NCBI GenBank assembly: GCA_021794255.1
Contig: JAJYRF010000067.1
Coordinates: forward strand, 1-38,932
Direction: 5' to 3'
From: a bacterium
GTDB taxonomy: Bacteria; SZUA-79; Acidulodesulfobacterales; Acidulodesulfobacteraceae
Length of the DNA stretch: 38,932 nucleotides
Made by a program: the position numbers and the translations under genes. Numbering within the stretch: the first letter of the stretch is position 1; each line of letters starts with the position of its first letter. The notes beneath the pieces were generated by a model. It did not search any database and was not told the origin of the DNA. It saw only the letters and a list, made by a program, of their open reading frames with translations. Of the stretch, positions 1 through 7,840 are shown piece by piece.

Positions 1-102
1 TTATGTTAATTATATTTATATTAAATATTTATTATATTAATTTAATGTAATATTTAATATAATAAATATATTTAATATAATAAATTGAATGAATTATAAC
101 TA

Positions 103-150
103 TATAAATAAAATAATTATAACTATTATAAATAAAATAATTATAACTAT
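103..150. repeat. 24-bp tandem duplication in AT-rich leader
   Basis: Two identical 24-bp units (103-126 and 127-150, made only of A, T and two C residues) follow each other, with the last 12 bp of a further unit just upstream (91-102). The whole stretch 1-210 is nearly pure A/T and holds no open frame that looks like a gene. Confidence 0.85.
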
Positions 151-216
151 ATTCTATTTTTTTTATATTGTATTTATAAATATTTAATGATTTTATTTAA
201 AAATAGCAAAAATAAC

Positions 217-245
217 TTGACAATTGTTTAATCTTATTTTATCTT
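217..245 (+). promoter_or_regulatory. Candidate sigma70 promoter of pil operon
   Basis: A perfect TTGACA box at 217-222 is followed after exactly 17 bp by TATCTT at 240-245 (4 of 6 consensus positions). It lies about 95 bp upstream of pilM and is the best housekeeping-type promoter in the window. Whether pilMNO(P)Q is transcribed as one unit from here is inferred from the gene order. Confidence 0.55.
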
Positions 246-286
246 TATAACTATTAGCTTATGTTATTATTATCAGGTAAATATCT

Positions 287-338
287 ATAGGAAGTTAATA
301 TAGGAAGTTAATATAGGAAGTTAATAAAGGAAGTTAAA
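287..338 (+). repeat. Four tandem 13-bp units, each with a Shine-Dalgarno core
   Basis: Units at 287-299, 300-312, 313-325 (ATAGGAAGTTAAT) and 326-338 (AAAGGAAGTTAAA) abut the pilM ATG at 339. Each unit contains AGGAAG. In the last unit it lies at the normal distance from the start codon (AGGAAG at 328-333), so the functional ribosome-binding site is the final member of a tandem array. Confidence 0.9.
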
Positions 339-1409
339 ATGGCATTTAAATTTAATTTATCATCAAAGAGAATAGTGGGTATAGATATAGGATACAGTTC
401 TATAAAAATATTGGAATTATCTAAATCCGGCAGCAAATACACGTTAGATTCAATTGATTTAATTGACCTGCCCGGCGGAATTGTCGCCGATGGTTTTTTA
501 AAAGACCATGCATCGGCAGTTTCATATATTAAAAGTTCTTTTGCAAATCATGATATTAAAGAAAAAAATGTTATAATATCAATTCCATGCAAGCATGTTA
601 TCGTAAAAAATATAGATATGCCTAAAATGAAAGAATCCGAGCTTGCCTCCGCTATTTTTTATGAAGCTCAGCAGTATATAACTTATGATATTAATGAAGT
701 ATCATTTGATTATGAAATATTGGGAGATTCCGCTGCAGATGTCGGCAGCAACCTGATAATGATTATTGCAGGCAAAAAAGATATTATAAATGACAGAGTT
801 GATTTAATAAACGAGTGCGGATTACATTCGCCGATAGTAGATGTTGATTGTATAGCGACGGAAAATATGTTTAATTTCAATTATCCTGAAGAAACCGACC
901 AGATAACGGGTATTATAAAAGTTGGCGCGACTGAAACAAATGTCCATATAGTGAATAAAGGTTTTAACCTGTTCAGAAGAGATATACCTATAGGAGGGGT
1001 CAATATTACCGAAGAAATAGCAAAAAAATTTCAGATGGATTTTAATGAAGCTGAAAATATTAAAACAGGTGGCATTAAAAAAAGAGACGAAAATTTTAAA
1101 ACTAATTATATGATATATATAAATATGATTGTTACAAGAATAACATCGGAGATACAAAGAACTATAGATTATTTTGCCGCCAATAATGACAAACAGTATC
1201 CGAAGAAAATATTTCTTACCGGAGGGTCTGCTATGCTTCTGGGTCTTTCTGGAGATATAGAAGCCAAACTGAATATACCGGTTTCAATAATTAATCCATT
1301 TAAAAAAATAGTATTTAATAATAATATAAATGATACTAATTTTATAGAATCAAAATCTTCTTTGTTCGGAGTTGCGGTAGGTTTAACAGTTAGAGGATTA
1401 GAGCCATGA
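339..1409 (+). CDS. pilM: Type IV pilus assembly ATPase-like protein PilM
   Basis: Actin-like (ASKHA fold) cytoplasmic protein that binds the N-terminal tail of PilN and links the inner-membrane alignment complex of the type IV pilus to cytoplasmic components. The N-terminus carries the phosphate-1 nucleotide-binding motif (VGIDIGYSSIK, about residues 13-23). A FLTGGSAML motif near residue 295 corresponds to the adenosine-binding loop. The length of 356 aa is normal for PilM. The ATG is preceded by AGGAAG at 328-333. The gene overlaps pilN by 4 bp (ATGA), indicating translational coupling. It has no low-complexity insertion, unlike many neighbours. Family assignment is secure from sequence plus operon order. 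Confidence 0.93.
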   Translation: MAFKFNLSSKRIVGIDIGYSSIKILELSKSGSKYTLDSIDLIDLPGGIVADGFLKDHASAVSYIKSSFANHDIKEKNVIISIPCKHVIVKNIDMPKMKESELASAIFYEAQQYITYDINEVSFDYEILGDSAADVGSNLIMIIAGKKDIINDRVDLINECGLHSPIVDVDCIATENMFNFNYPEETDQITGIIKVGATETNVHIVNKGFNLFRRDIPIGGVNITEEIAKKFQMDFNEAENIKTGGIKKRDENFKTNYMIYINMIVTRITSEIQRTIDYFAANNDKQYPKKIFLTGGSAMLLGLSGDIEAKLNIPVSIINPFKKIVFNNNINDTNFIESKSSLFGVAVGLTVRGLEP

Positions 1410-2005
1410 TTATAAAAATAAATCTTAATAAAAAACCAAAATCAAAAAAATTAAAAGTAAATGTTGATAAAAGCAGCATTATTTCTTTTATTCCTTATGT
1501 AATAGTTCCAATAATAGCAGCAGTCGCAGCAATTTATCTTATGCATTCTTTTGTGCAAAATAAAATAAATAATGTTATGAATAATATTTCCTCATACAAT
1601 TCAAAAATTTCTGTTTTAATGCCTAAAGTTAAAAAAGTAGTTGAAATGAGAAAAGTGCAAAGTCAGATACTCCAAAAAGTTAATATAATAAAGACATTAA
1701 AAAAGGAACAACAGGGTCCGATAGGGTACACATTTTCTCTTACAAGCGCTATACCAAAATTTGCATGGTTAAGCTCTTTAAAATCTGATAATGGAAATAT
1801 AAGTATTAGCGGAGTTGCATTGGACGGTCAGGTTGTATCAATGTTTATGAAAAAAATAAAAAAAACAGGTTTTTTTCATTCTATAAATTTAATACAAACT
1901 GCGGAAACTAAAAAACAGGATTTAAAGCTCCAAAATTTTAGTTTTACGATGGAAAGCAACTATAAAAAACCTAAACCTAAAAATATAATAAAAAATCGAT
2001 TATAA
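1406..2005 (+). CDS. pilN: Type IV pilus assembly protein PilN
   Basis: Bitopic inner-membrane protein of the PilMNO alignment complex. The N-terminal segment MIIKINLNKKP resembles the PilM-binding INLLP-type motif of PilN. A single membrane helix lies at about residues 27-47, followed by a predicted coiled coil (about 48-105) and a ferredoxin-like periplasmic domain. The 199-aa length is typical. It starts within the pilM stop codon (4-bp overlap). Its stop codon lies inside the first copy of a 21-bp sequence that recurs twice in the following 165 bp, suggesting that the 3' end of the gene was tandemly duplicated. Identity rests on order, topology and N-terminal motif. Confidence 0.88.
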   Translation: MIIKINLNKKPKSKKLKVNVDKSSIISFIPYVIVPIIAAVAAIYLMHSFVQNKINNVMNNISSYNSKISVLMPKVKKVVEMRKVQSQILQKVNIIKTLKKEQQGPIGYTFSLTSAIPKFAWLSSLKSDNGNISISGVALDGQVVSMFMKKIKKTGFFHSINLIQTAETKKQDLKLQNFSFTMESNYKKPKPKNIIKNRL

Positions 2006-2169
2006 AACGGTCTTAAGAATTTATTTAGGGTATGTTAATATTATAAACATAAATAAAAATATAATTAAAAAACAGATTATTAAACGGTCTTAAGATTAAT
2101 TATTATAAAATAAATTAAATAAATCTAGAAAATATAATAAAAAAAACCGATTATTAAACGGTCTTAAGA
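1998..2169 (+). repeat. Three direct copies of a 21-bp sequence between pilN and pilO-pilP
   Basis: The sequence GATTATWAAACGGTCTTAAGA (W = A or T) occurs at 1998-2018, 2075-2095 and 2149-2169, spaced 77 and 74 bp apart. The first copy spans the pilN stop codon and the third ends 5 bp before the next ATG. Upstream flanks of copies 1 and 3 also match (AATATAATAAAAAA), so the unit is really about 75 bp. Each copy contains the 8-bp palindrome TCTTAAGA. Confidence 0.85.
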
Positions 2170-2174
2170 TTATT

Positions 2175-3266
2175 ATGAGTTTAAATATTAAAAATATAAA
2201 TTTTAAAAATAAGGTATTTATAGGAATAATTATAGGCGCAGTTATTTTTATTGCTATTTTAGCAATTTATTATTTTATGTTTTTTACCGCTTTAGAAACT
2301 TCCTTAAATCAAAAGCAGTCTTCGCTTAATATTGTGAAAACAAGATATACTTCGTACCTGTCGGAAGTTAAAACTTACCCTGCTCTGGTAAAAAAACAGA
2401 AAAAACTTGATATAGAATTTTTAAGTTTGTTAACCGAACTCCCGTCAAAAAAGAATATACCAGGTCTTTTAATGCAAGTTTCAAATTATGCTAAAGCACT
2501 GCATTTAAATTTAGATATGTTTAAACCAGGCAAGCCTGTACCTAAAAGTTTTTATGAAGAAGTTCCGTTTTCAATGAATATTGGCGGTTCTTTTTTTAAT
2601 GTTTATAAGTTTTTTTATAAACTTGCCGATATAAATAGAATTGTTGACGTTCACAATGTGTCTATAACGGGAAATTCTTCAAAGCATCATCAGGTTGTCG
2701 TAAGTTTTGAAGGCACTACTTTTTCATTTATAGGAGCTTTACCGAATTTTACAGCCGATAAAATAAAATTTGATAAAAATATAAAATATAAAACTAAATC
2801 CAAAATATCGCCGATGCCGGCTGCCAATAAATTAGAATATAAATATAATAAAAATGGCAATAACAATAAAAACAGCAATAGAAATAGCAATAAACAAAAA
2901 ATAAAAAAATTGAAATATAAAAATTTAAATAGAAATCCTTATCCGTATAATTTATTAAGAAATCCGTTCAGAACATTTTTATATACTCAAAAACCTAATA
3001 TGTCGTTTAAATACGGCGAACTCCCTCTTCTTCAGTATAGTTTGTCGTCTCTTCATGTTGTAGGCATAATGGAAAGAAACGGAAAATACTTTGCTATGGT
3101 TTCAACCCCGGACGGAAGGTCTTACATAGTAACTGCAGGTTCTATTATGGGAGTTAATAGAGCAAAAATAATAAATATTACAAACAATTCAATAGTTTTA
3201 ACCGAAAAAACATATAATCAACTAGGGCAAATACATATTATTAATTATGTAATGAGTATGAAATAA
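2175..3266 (+). CDS. pilO: Fused PilO-PilP type IV pilus alignment protein
   Basis: Residues 1-195 look like PilO: a short cytoplasmic tail, one membrane helix (about 14-37), a coiled-coil stretch and a ferredoxin-like domain. Residues 196-258 are a Lys/Asn-rich linker. Residues 260-363 match the C-terminal beta-domain of the PilP lipoprotein: RNPFR at 262-266, then SLSSLHVVGIM, a turn with TPDGRSYIVTAG and a final beta-rich segment ending in GQIHIINY. PilO is normally about 200 aa and PilP is normally a separate lipoprotein. There is no other pilP gene between here and pilQ and no lipobox, so PilP would be anchored through the PilO helix. The ATG is chosen because the membrane helix follows at once, but no strong Shine-Dalgarno site precedes it. 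PilO identity is confident and the PilP half is likely. Confidence 0.82.
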   Translation: MSLNIKNINFKNKVFIGIIIGAVIFIAILAIYYFMFFTALETSLNQKQSSLNIVKTRYTSYLSEVKTYPALVKKQKKLDIEFLSLLTELPSKKNIPGLLMQVSNYAKALHLNLDMFKPGKPVPKSFYEEVPFSMNIGGSFFNVYKFFYKLADINRIVDVHNVSITGNSSKHHQVVVSFEGTTFSFIGALPNFTADKIKFDKNIKYKTKSKISPMPAANKLEYKYNKNGNNNKNSNRNSNKQKIKKLKYKNLNRNPYPYNLLRNPFRTFLYTQKPNMSFKYGELPLLQYSLSSLHVVGIMERNGKYFAMVSTPDGRSYIVTAGSIMGVNRAKIINITNNSIVLTEKTYNQLGQIHIINYVMSMK

Positions 3267-3373
3267 ATTTAGAAATATGAAATAAAAATAAGAGTATGAA
3301 ATAATACCTATAAATAAAATAAGAAATAATATCTGTATATTTTATACATCTATATCGGGGAGCCGGAGGAAAA

Positions 3374-4981
3374 ATGAATAAAAAAAGCTTAAATAAAATT
3401 ATAAAAATTATAAAGCTTATAAAACAATGCAGTTTGTTAGGTCAGAGTAGCATAACAAAAAAAATAGAGTATGATTTCAAAAAAATTATAAAAATAAGCA
3501 TCCATCAGAATTTAAAACAGAGCAACGCAATATTAAATAATAATAGTTATTGTAATTGCAATATTCAATCAAAGAGAAGCTTGGATAAGAATAAAAAAAA
3601 TTTTATCTTATCTTTCGCGGTATTTTTTTTGGCTATGTTTTTAATATTTATTTCATTTCAAACAAATGCATTTGCAAATACGGTCTTTGCATCAAATTCA
3701 AATCATATTAAAAAACATGTTAAAAAAAAACATGTTAAAAAGTTATTTGTCGACCCTACAACGATGAATGTCAGCTTTGACTTTCAAAATGCCAGTTTAG
3801 TAGATGTTATACGAATGATTGCAAAAGTTTCAAATATGAATGTTTTGATAGGTTCTAACGTAAAAGGCACCGTAACAATGAAAATGCATAATGTTCCTTT
3901 AAAAGATATATTTTCTGTTATATTGGACGCATATGGGCTGGGAATAGTTAAAAAAGACGGTATATATTATATTAATTCATCAAGTTCTATAGCTTCTGTT
4001 ATTTCAGCGCAAAAAAAAGCAAAGGCAATATCAGGACCTAAAATAACTAAAATTATTCCCGTAAATTATGTCAGCGTTGCAGGTTTAACCTCAAAAGTAA
4101 AAACAGTGTTGAGTTCCGAAGGCACGGTGATGGTTGATAAATCAATGCATGCGCTTATCGTAACAGATATTAAAAAAAATGTTATAAAAGCGGAAAACCT
4201 TGTTAAAAAACTTGACAGAAGAACTCCTGAAGTTGAAATTGTCGCTAAGATGGTAGAAGTCAGCAGGTCATATACCACCCAATTAGGAATTAACTGGGAA
4301 GGAGGTTATGGCGCTGCCGCTCCTACAAATACTGATATGGCGGCTTCTCCTAATTATTTTGCAGGCGAGTTGGCGGGTACTCCTTCAGGTCCCGGTTTAA
4401 TAGCTCCTACATTAGGAGTGCCGAAAATTACTACTCCTTCACCCGGAACTTTTTCCGTAGGAATAGTTAATCAATATGCAAGCATTACCGCAACATTGGA
4501 AGCATTGGAGAGTTTAGCCAAAGCTAAAGATGTGGCATCGCCAAAAGTTGTCGTCCTTAACAATCAAACCGCAACTATTGCAAAAGGCGAGACGTTATAT
4601 TTGCCTTCCATTGCCGGCGTTGGAGCGGTTGCGGCTCCTCAGGCAATAACCGCGCAGATTTCTCTTTCAATAACGCCGCATATTATGTCAAACGGCAGCG
4701 TAAAGCTGACCATAAACTCTTCAAACGATTCTGTTGCGCCTCCCGTATCCGGAGCACAGGCAACTTTAGACACGGAAAGCGCAAATTCTACCGTCATAGT
4801 TAATAATAATAACACTGTAGTTATAGGCGGAGTTTACGAGATGAGTAAAAATGTATCTACAAGCGGCATACCCGGACTTATGGATATTCCGCTAATCGGG
4901 TGGTTGTTTAAATCAAGGAATATTAGTTATTCAAAAGATGAATTATTAATTTTCATTACTCCAAAGATTATAAAAGGTTAA
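3374..4981 (+). CDS. pilQ: Type IV pilus secretin PilQ (short form)
   Basis: Outer-membrane secretin through which the pilus passes. Domains in order: an unusually long basic N-terminal region (1-75), a hydrophobic signal segment (about 77-94) with likely cleavage after NAFA at 97-100, a Lys/His-rich stretch, an N0/STN-like domain (about 130-200), one N1/KH-type domain (about 222-282) and the secretin core (about 284-535). The core ends with the hallmark GIPGLMDIPLIGWLF (498-512). At 535 aa it lacks the AMIN domains of most PilQ proteins. The start is firm: GGAGG at 3365-3369 precedes the ATG, and no in-frame ATG lies between it and the hydrophobic segment. The signal peptide n-region is therefore genuinely about 75 residues. 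It ends the pil operon. Confidence 0.9.
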   Translation: MNKKSLNKIIKIIKLIKQCSLLGQSSITKKIEYDFKKIIKISIHQNLKQSNAILNNNSYCNCNIQSKRSLDKNKKNFILSFAVFFLAMFLIFISFQTNAFANTVFASNSNHIKKHVKKKHVKKLFVDPTTMNVSFDFQNASLVDVIRMIAKVSNMNVLIGSNVKGTVTMKMHNVPLKDIFSVILDAYGLGIVKKDGIYYINSSSSIASVISAQKKAKAISGPKITKIIPVNYVSVAGLTSKVKTVLSSEGTVMVDKSMHALIVTDIKKNVIKAENLVKKLDRRTPEVEIVAKMVEVSRSYTTQLGINWEGGYGAAAPTNTDMAASPNYFAGELAGTPSGPGLIAPTLGVPKITTPSPGTFSVGIVNQYASITATLEALESLAKAKDVASPKVVVLNNQTATIAKGETLYLPSIAGVGAVAAPQAITAQISLSITPHIMSNGSVKLTINSSNDSVAPPVSGAQATLDTESANSTVIVNNNNTVVIGGVYEMSKNVSTSGIPGLMDIPLIGWLFKSRNISYSKDELLIFITPKIIKG

Positions 4982-5026
4982 TTATACCCAAAACCCCGAT
5001 TTATAAAATATTTACCGTTTAGTTAT

Positions 5027-5087
5027 CATGCTAAGGCGTGAAAGTTACGAAGATAGAAACGCATGCTGCGGCGTTAGGAACTCATAA
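5027..5087 (+). promoter_or_regulatory. Compact G+C-richer element upstream of folE2, possible structured leader or 19-codon ORF
   Basis: Between pilQ and folE2 a short stretch stands out from the AT-rich background. AACGC (5058-5062) can pair with GCGTT (5071-5075) across an 8-nt loop. ACG-CATG (5059-5065) can instead pair with CATG (5027-5030) plus CGT (5037-5039), giving two mutually exclusive folds. The same stretch reads as a 19-codon ORF from ATG 5028 to TAA 5085-5087, with two adjacent Cys codons and several codons rare in this genome, but without a Shine-Dalgarno site. It does not match a riboswitch I recognise. Function is unknown. Confidence 0.3.
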
Positions 5088-5121
5088 TCAGATCTTTAAG
5101 AAATTATATTAATTCAATTTA

Positions 5122-6126
5122 ATGTTAACGGATGTTCAAAATTCAAAGGATAAAAGAGGTATAGCCATAGATAAGGTAGGAATAAAAAACCTGCATTATC
5201 CCATATCTGTTCTCGATAAAAAAAAGTCTTTTCAGCACACCGTAGCTGATATAAATATGTACGTCGACCTTCCCCATTACTTTAAAGGAACGCATATGAG
5301 CCGTTTTTTGGAGGTTTTAAACGAGTATAGGGGCGAGATAAGCATAGTCAGCTTTCCGGACATTTTAAGAAAAATTAAAAAAGTTTTAAATGCGGGTTCG
5401 GCATCCGTCGAAATAAAATTTCCTTATTTTATCGAAAAAACAGCCCCCGTGAGTGGAAAAAAAAGTCTGATGGAGTATATTTGCAGTTATAAAGGCACAA
5501 TAAAAAACAAAAAAACGAAATACAATAATAAATATAATTATATATATAAAAATTCGGACTTAGATGTAGACTTAGATGTATTAGATGTAAAAGAAGAAAA
5601 TATAAAATATAAAAAAAATGGACATAATTTAGAAAAAAATAATGATAAAGATAAATCCATGTTAACGGCAGATAAAGATATAAATAAAAAAATAAACGTA
5701 ACAGGAAATGCAGTGACGGAAACTGAGGAAGAAAGCATTATTATAATCGGTATCAAAGTACCTATAAATACTCTCTGTCCATGTTCTAAAGAAATATCTA
5801 AATATGGTGCGCATAATCAAAGGGGGGTCGTTTCCGTTTCACTTGAATTTTCCAAGCTAATATGGTTCGAGGATATAATAAATGATGTGGAATCGTGCGC
5901 GAGCGCTCCTATATATTCTCTCTTGAAAAGAGCGGACGAAAGGTTTTTGACCGAACATGCTTATGAAAATCCTATGTTTGTAGAGGATATAGTAAGGTGC
6001 GTGGCAGATATATTAAAGAAAAATAAGAATATCAAATGGTTCAGGGTTGAGGCTGAAAACTTTGAGAGCATTCATAATCATAACGCTTATGCAATGACAG
6101 AAAGCGATATAAAGATTAAATCATAA
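5122..6126 (+). CDS. folE2: GTP cyclohydrolase FolE2 (type IB) with low-complexity insertion
   Basis: Converts GTP to 7,8-dihydroneopterin triphosphate, the first step towards folate and queuosine. This is the FolE2/GCYH-IB family, which can use metals other than zinc. Diagnostic parts are TLCPCSKEIS with the catalytic Cys (C219/C221), GAHNQRG (229-235) and the C-terminal ESIHNHNAYA (315-324). Family members are about 260 aa. This one has 334 because of a Lys/Asn/Asp-rich segment at about 128-203, placed between the first tunnelling-fold half and the catalytic half. No strong Shine-Dalgarno site is visible before the ATG. The next Met in frame is inside the conserved domain, so the start is plausible but not certain. 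Confidence 0.92.
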   Translation: MLTDVQNSKDKRGIAIDKVGIKNLHYPISVLDKKKSFQHTVADINMYVDLPHYFKGTHMSRFLEVLNEYRGEISIVSFPDILRKIKKVLNAGSASVEIKFPYFIEKTAPVSGKKSLMEYICSYKGTIKNKKTKYNNKYNYIYKNSDLDVDLDVLDVKEENIKYKKNGHNLEKNNDKDKSMLTADKDINKKINVTGNAVTETEEESIIIIGIKVPINTLCPCSKEISKYGAHNQRGVVSVSLEFSKLIWFEDIINDVESCASAPIYSLLKRADERFLTEHAYENPMFVEDIVRCVADILKKNKNIKWFRVEAENFESIHNHNAYAMTESDIKIKS

Positions 6127-6190
6127 ATCATAAAATATCATAATAAAGTTATGGCATTTTAAAAAAAATTTATTTATTGGGGTTAATAAT

Positions 6191-6229
6191 GATTAAAGGA
6201 GGCAGAATTAAATTTTGTCCCCTTTAATC
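6191..6229. repeat. Imperfect hairpin with REP-like GGGGACA core
   Basis: GATTAAAGGAGGCA (6191-6204) is complementary to TGTCCCCTTTAATC (6216-6229) with two mismatches and an 11-nt loop. The AAAGGGGACA core recurs upstream of the 945-aa glycosyltransferase at 21018-21027. Such AAAGGGGACAGATTT motifs resemble REP/RAYT-type palindromes, but no transposase is nearby. It could also act as a transcript-end hairpin for folE2. Confidence 0.5.
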
Positions 6230-6284
6230 TTATATCTTATATCTTATATCTTATATATTATATCTTATATATTATATATTATAG
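6229..6284. repeat. 7-bp microsatellite (CTTATAT/ATTATAT) x8
   Basis: Eight consecutive 7-bp units, mostly CTTATAT and later ATTATAT, lie between the hairpin and aroC. The array is immediately upstream of the aroC 5' leader, so length changes would alter promoter spacing. That consequence is inference. Confidence 0.85.
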
Positions 6285-6348
6285 ATATTTCAGATATATA
6301 AAATTATTTAATTATAAATTATAAAATTTAGCGAGGCTGATAAAAAAT

Positions 6349-7716
6349 ATGCTAAGGTTTATGACGGCAGGTGAATCCCACGGAAAAGGACTTGTCACGA
6401 TAATAGATAACTTTCCCGCAGGTGTAAAAATTGATGAATATTTTATAAATGAAAAGTTAGCCTTGAGGCAGTCAGGTTATGGAAGAGGCGCAAGACAAAA
6501 AATAGAAACCGATAAAATAGAGTTTATTTCAGGCGTAAGAGGCGGATTGACGACAGGTTCGCCTATATCATTTTTCATAAAAAATAAAGACTATGAAAAC
6601 TGGTTAGAAAGAATGGATGTTTATAAGCCTGTTTCTGAAGATAGCAAAATTCACATTCCGAGACCGGGACATGCAGATTTTGCAGGTTCTATAAAATATA
6701 ATCTTGATGATATAAGAAATGTTTTAGAACGTTCAAGCGCCAGAGAAACGGCTTCGAGAGTCGCAGTAGGGGCTATATGTGAAATACTTCTGAGAGAATT
6801 CGGTATAGAGTTTTCTTCGGCAGTGTTAAGCATAGGCGGTATTGGCGCCGATGACTGCGGCAAGTATGATGACGCCACCGATGATAACAGTTCTGGCGAC
6901 ACATCTGCCGGCAAATCTAATAGAGCGTATCATCATAGAATATCTAATAGCGTATATAATAGCAAAGAAAAAAGTCAAGTTAAAGGAAAATCAAAAGATG
7001 ATGCCGCTTTAGCTGTTGATTTATTTGATGATAAAATTTTACTCAATATTAAAAACTCTAATTTAAGAATGCCTTTTCCAAAAAAAGAACAGAGCGTGAA
7101 GGCATTAATTGATGAATTAAAAAAAGAAGGCAACACGGCAGGGGGAATTATTATAGCGCAAGTAAAAAATGTTCCCATAGGGCTTGGAAGCTTTACGCAG
7201 TGGGATGAAAAATTAGACGCGCATATTGCAATGTCCCTAATGAGTATTCAAGCGATAAAGAGCGTGGAAATAGGTGCAGGTTTGAAAGCAGGTTATATGT
7301 GGGGTTCTGATTTTCAAGACTCTATTTATTGCAGCAGCTGCTCTGATTTTAAAAACAGTTCGAAAGAAGAAATAAGAAAAAAATATTACAGAAAAACCGA
7401 TAATGCAGGAGGTATCGAAGGCGGAATGTCAAACGGAGAGATTATTTCCGTTAAGTGCGCAATGAAGCCTATTCCAACGCTTATGAAACCGTATTTAGAC
7501 ACGGTGGATTTGAGGACTGGCGAACAGGAAAAAGCTTTTCTTGAGAGAAGCGATGTGTGCGCCGTTCCGGCTGCTTCTATAGTGTGCGAAGCCGCTCTAT
7601 CATATTCTATATGCCTTTTTTTTCTAAAAAAATTCGGCGGCGACAGTACTGTTGAGATAATACGGAATTATGAAGGTTACAATAAGCAGGTTTATAATGC
7701 TCAAAATTGCCGATAG
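6349..7716 (+). CDS. aroC: Chorismate synthase with low-complexity insertion
   Basis: Last step of the shikimate pathway: converts 5-enolpyruvylshikimate-3-phosphate to chorismate using reduced FMN. Signatures seen: GESHGKGL at 8-15 (His11), GYGRGARQK at 43-51, RPGHADFAG at 105-113 (His107), SSARETASRVAVGAI at 129-143, and GGIEGGMSNGEI at 354-365. Typical bacterial AroC is 360-390 aa. The excess here (455 aa) is mainly a Ser/Asp/Lys-rich insertion at about 167-225, just after the SIGG strand, where other AroC proteins have a short loop. All active-site motifs are intact, so it should be functional. A GCGAGG sequence about 20 bp upstream is a weak ribosome site. aroK follows after 124 bp. Confidence 0.95.
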   Translation: MLRFMTAGESHGKGLVTIIDNFPAGVKIDEYFINEKLALRQSGYGRGARQKIETDKIEFISGVRGGLTTGSPISFFIKNKDYENWLERMDVYKPVSEDSKIHIPRPGHADFAGSIKYNLDDIRNVLERSSARETASRVAVGAICEILLREFGIEFSSAVLSIGGIGADDCGKYDDATDDNSSGDTSAGKSNRAYHHRISNSVYNSKEKSQVKGKSKDDAALAVDLFDDKILLNIKNSNLRMPFPKKEQSVKALIDELKKEGNTAGGIIIAQVKNVPIGLGSFTQWDEKLDAHIAMSLMSIQAIKSVEIGAGLKAGYMWGSDFQDSIYCSSCSDFKNSSKEEIRKKYYRKTDNAGGIEGGMSNGEIISVKCAMKPIPTLMKPYLDTVDLRTGEQEKAFLERSDVCAVPAASIVCEAALSYSICLFFLKKFGGDSTVEIIRNYEGYNKQVYNAQNCR

Positions 7717-7840
7717 AAATCTTTAAAATAGCTTTAAAGTTATATAAACACCGGATGAGCCGTAATTTGTTATATGTTAAAGTAATTTTAATAGTTCATA
7801 ATGATGATTTAAGGAAATAAATAAAATTTAACGTAACGCA

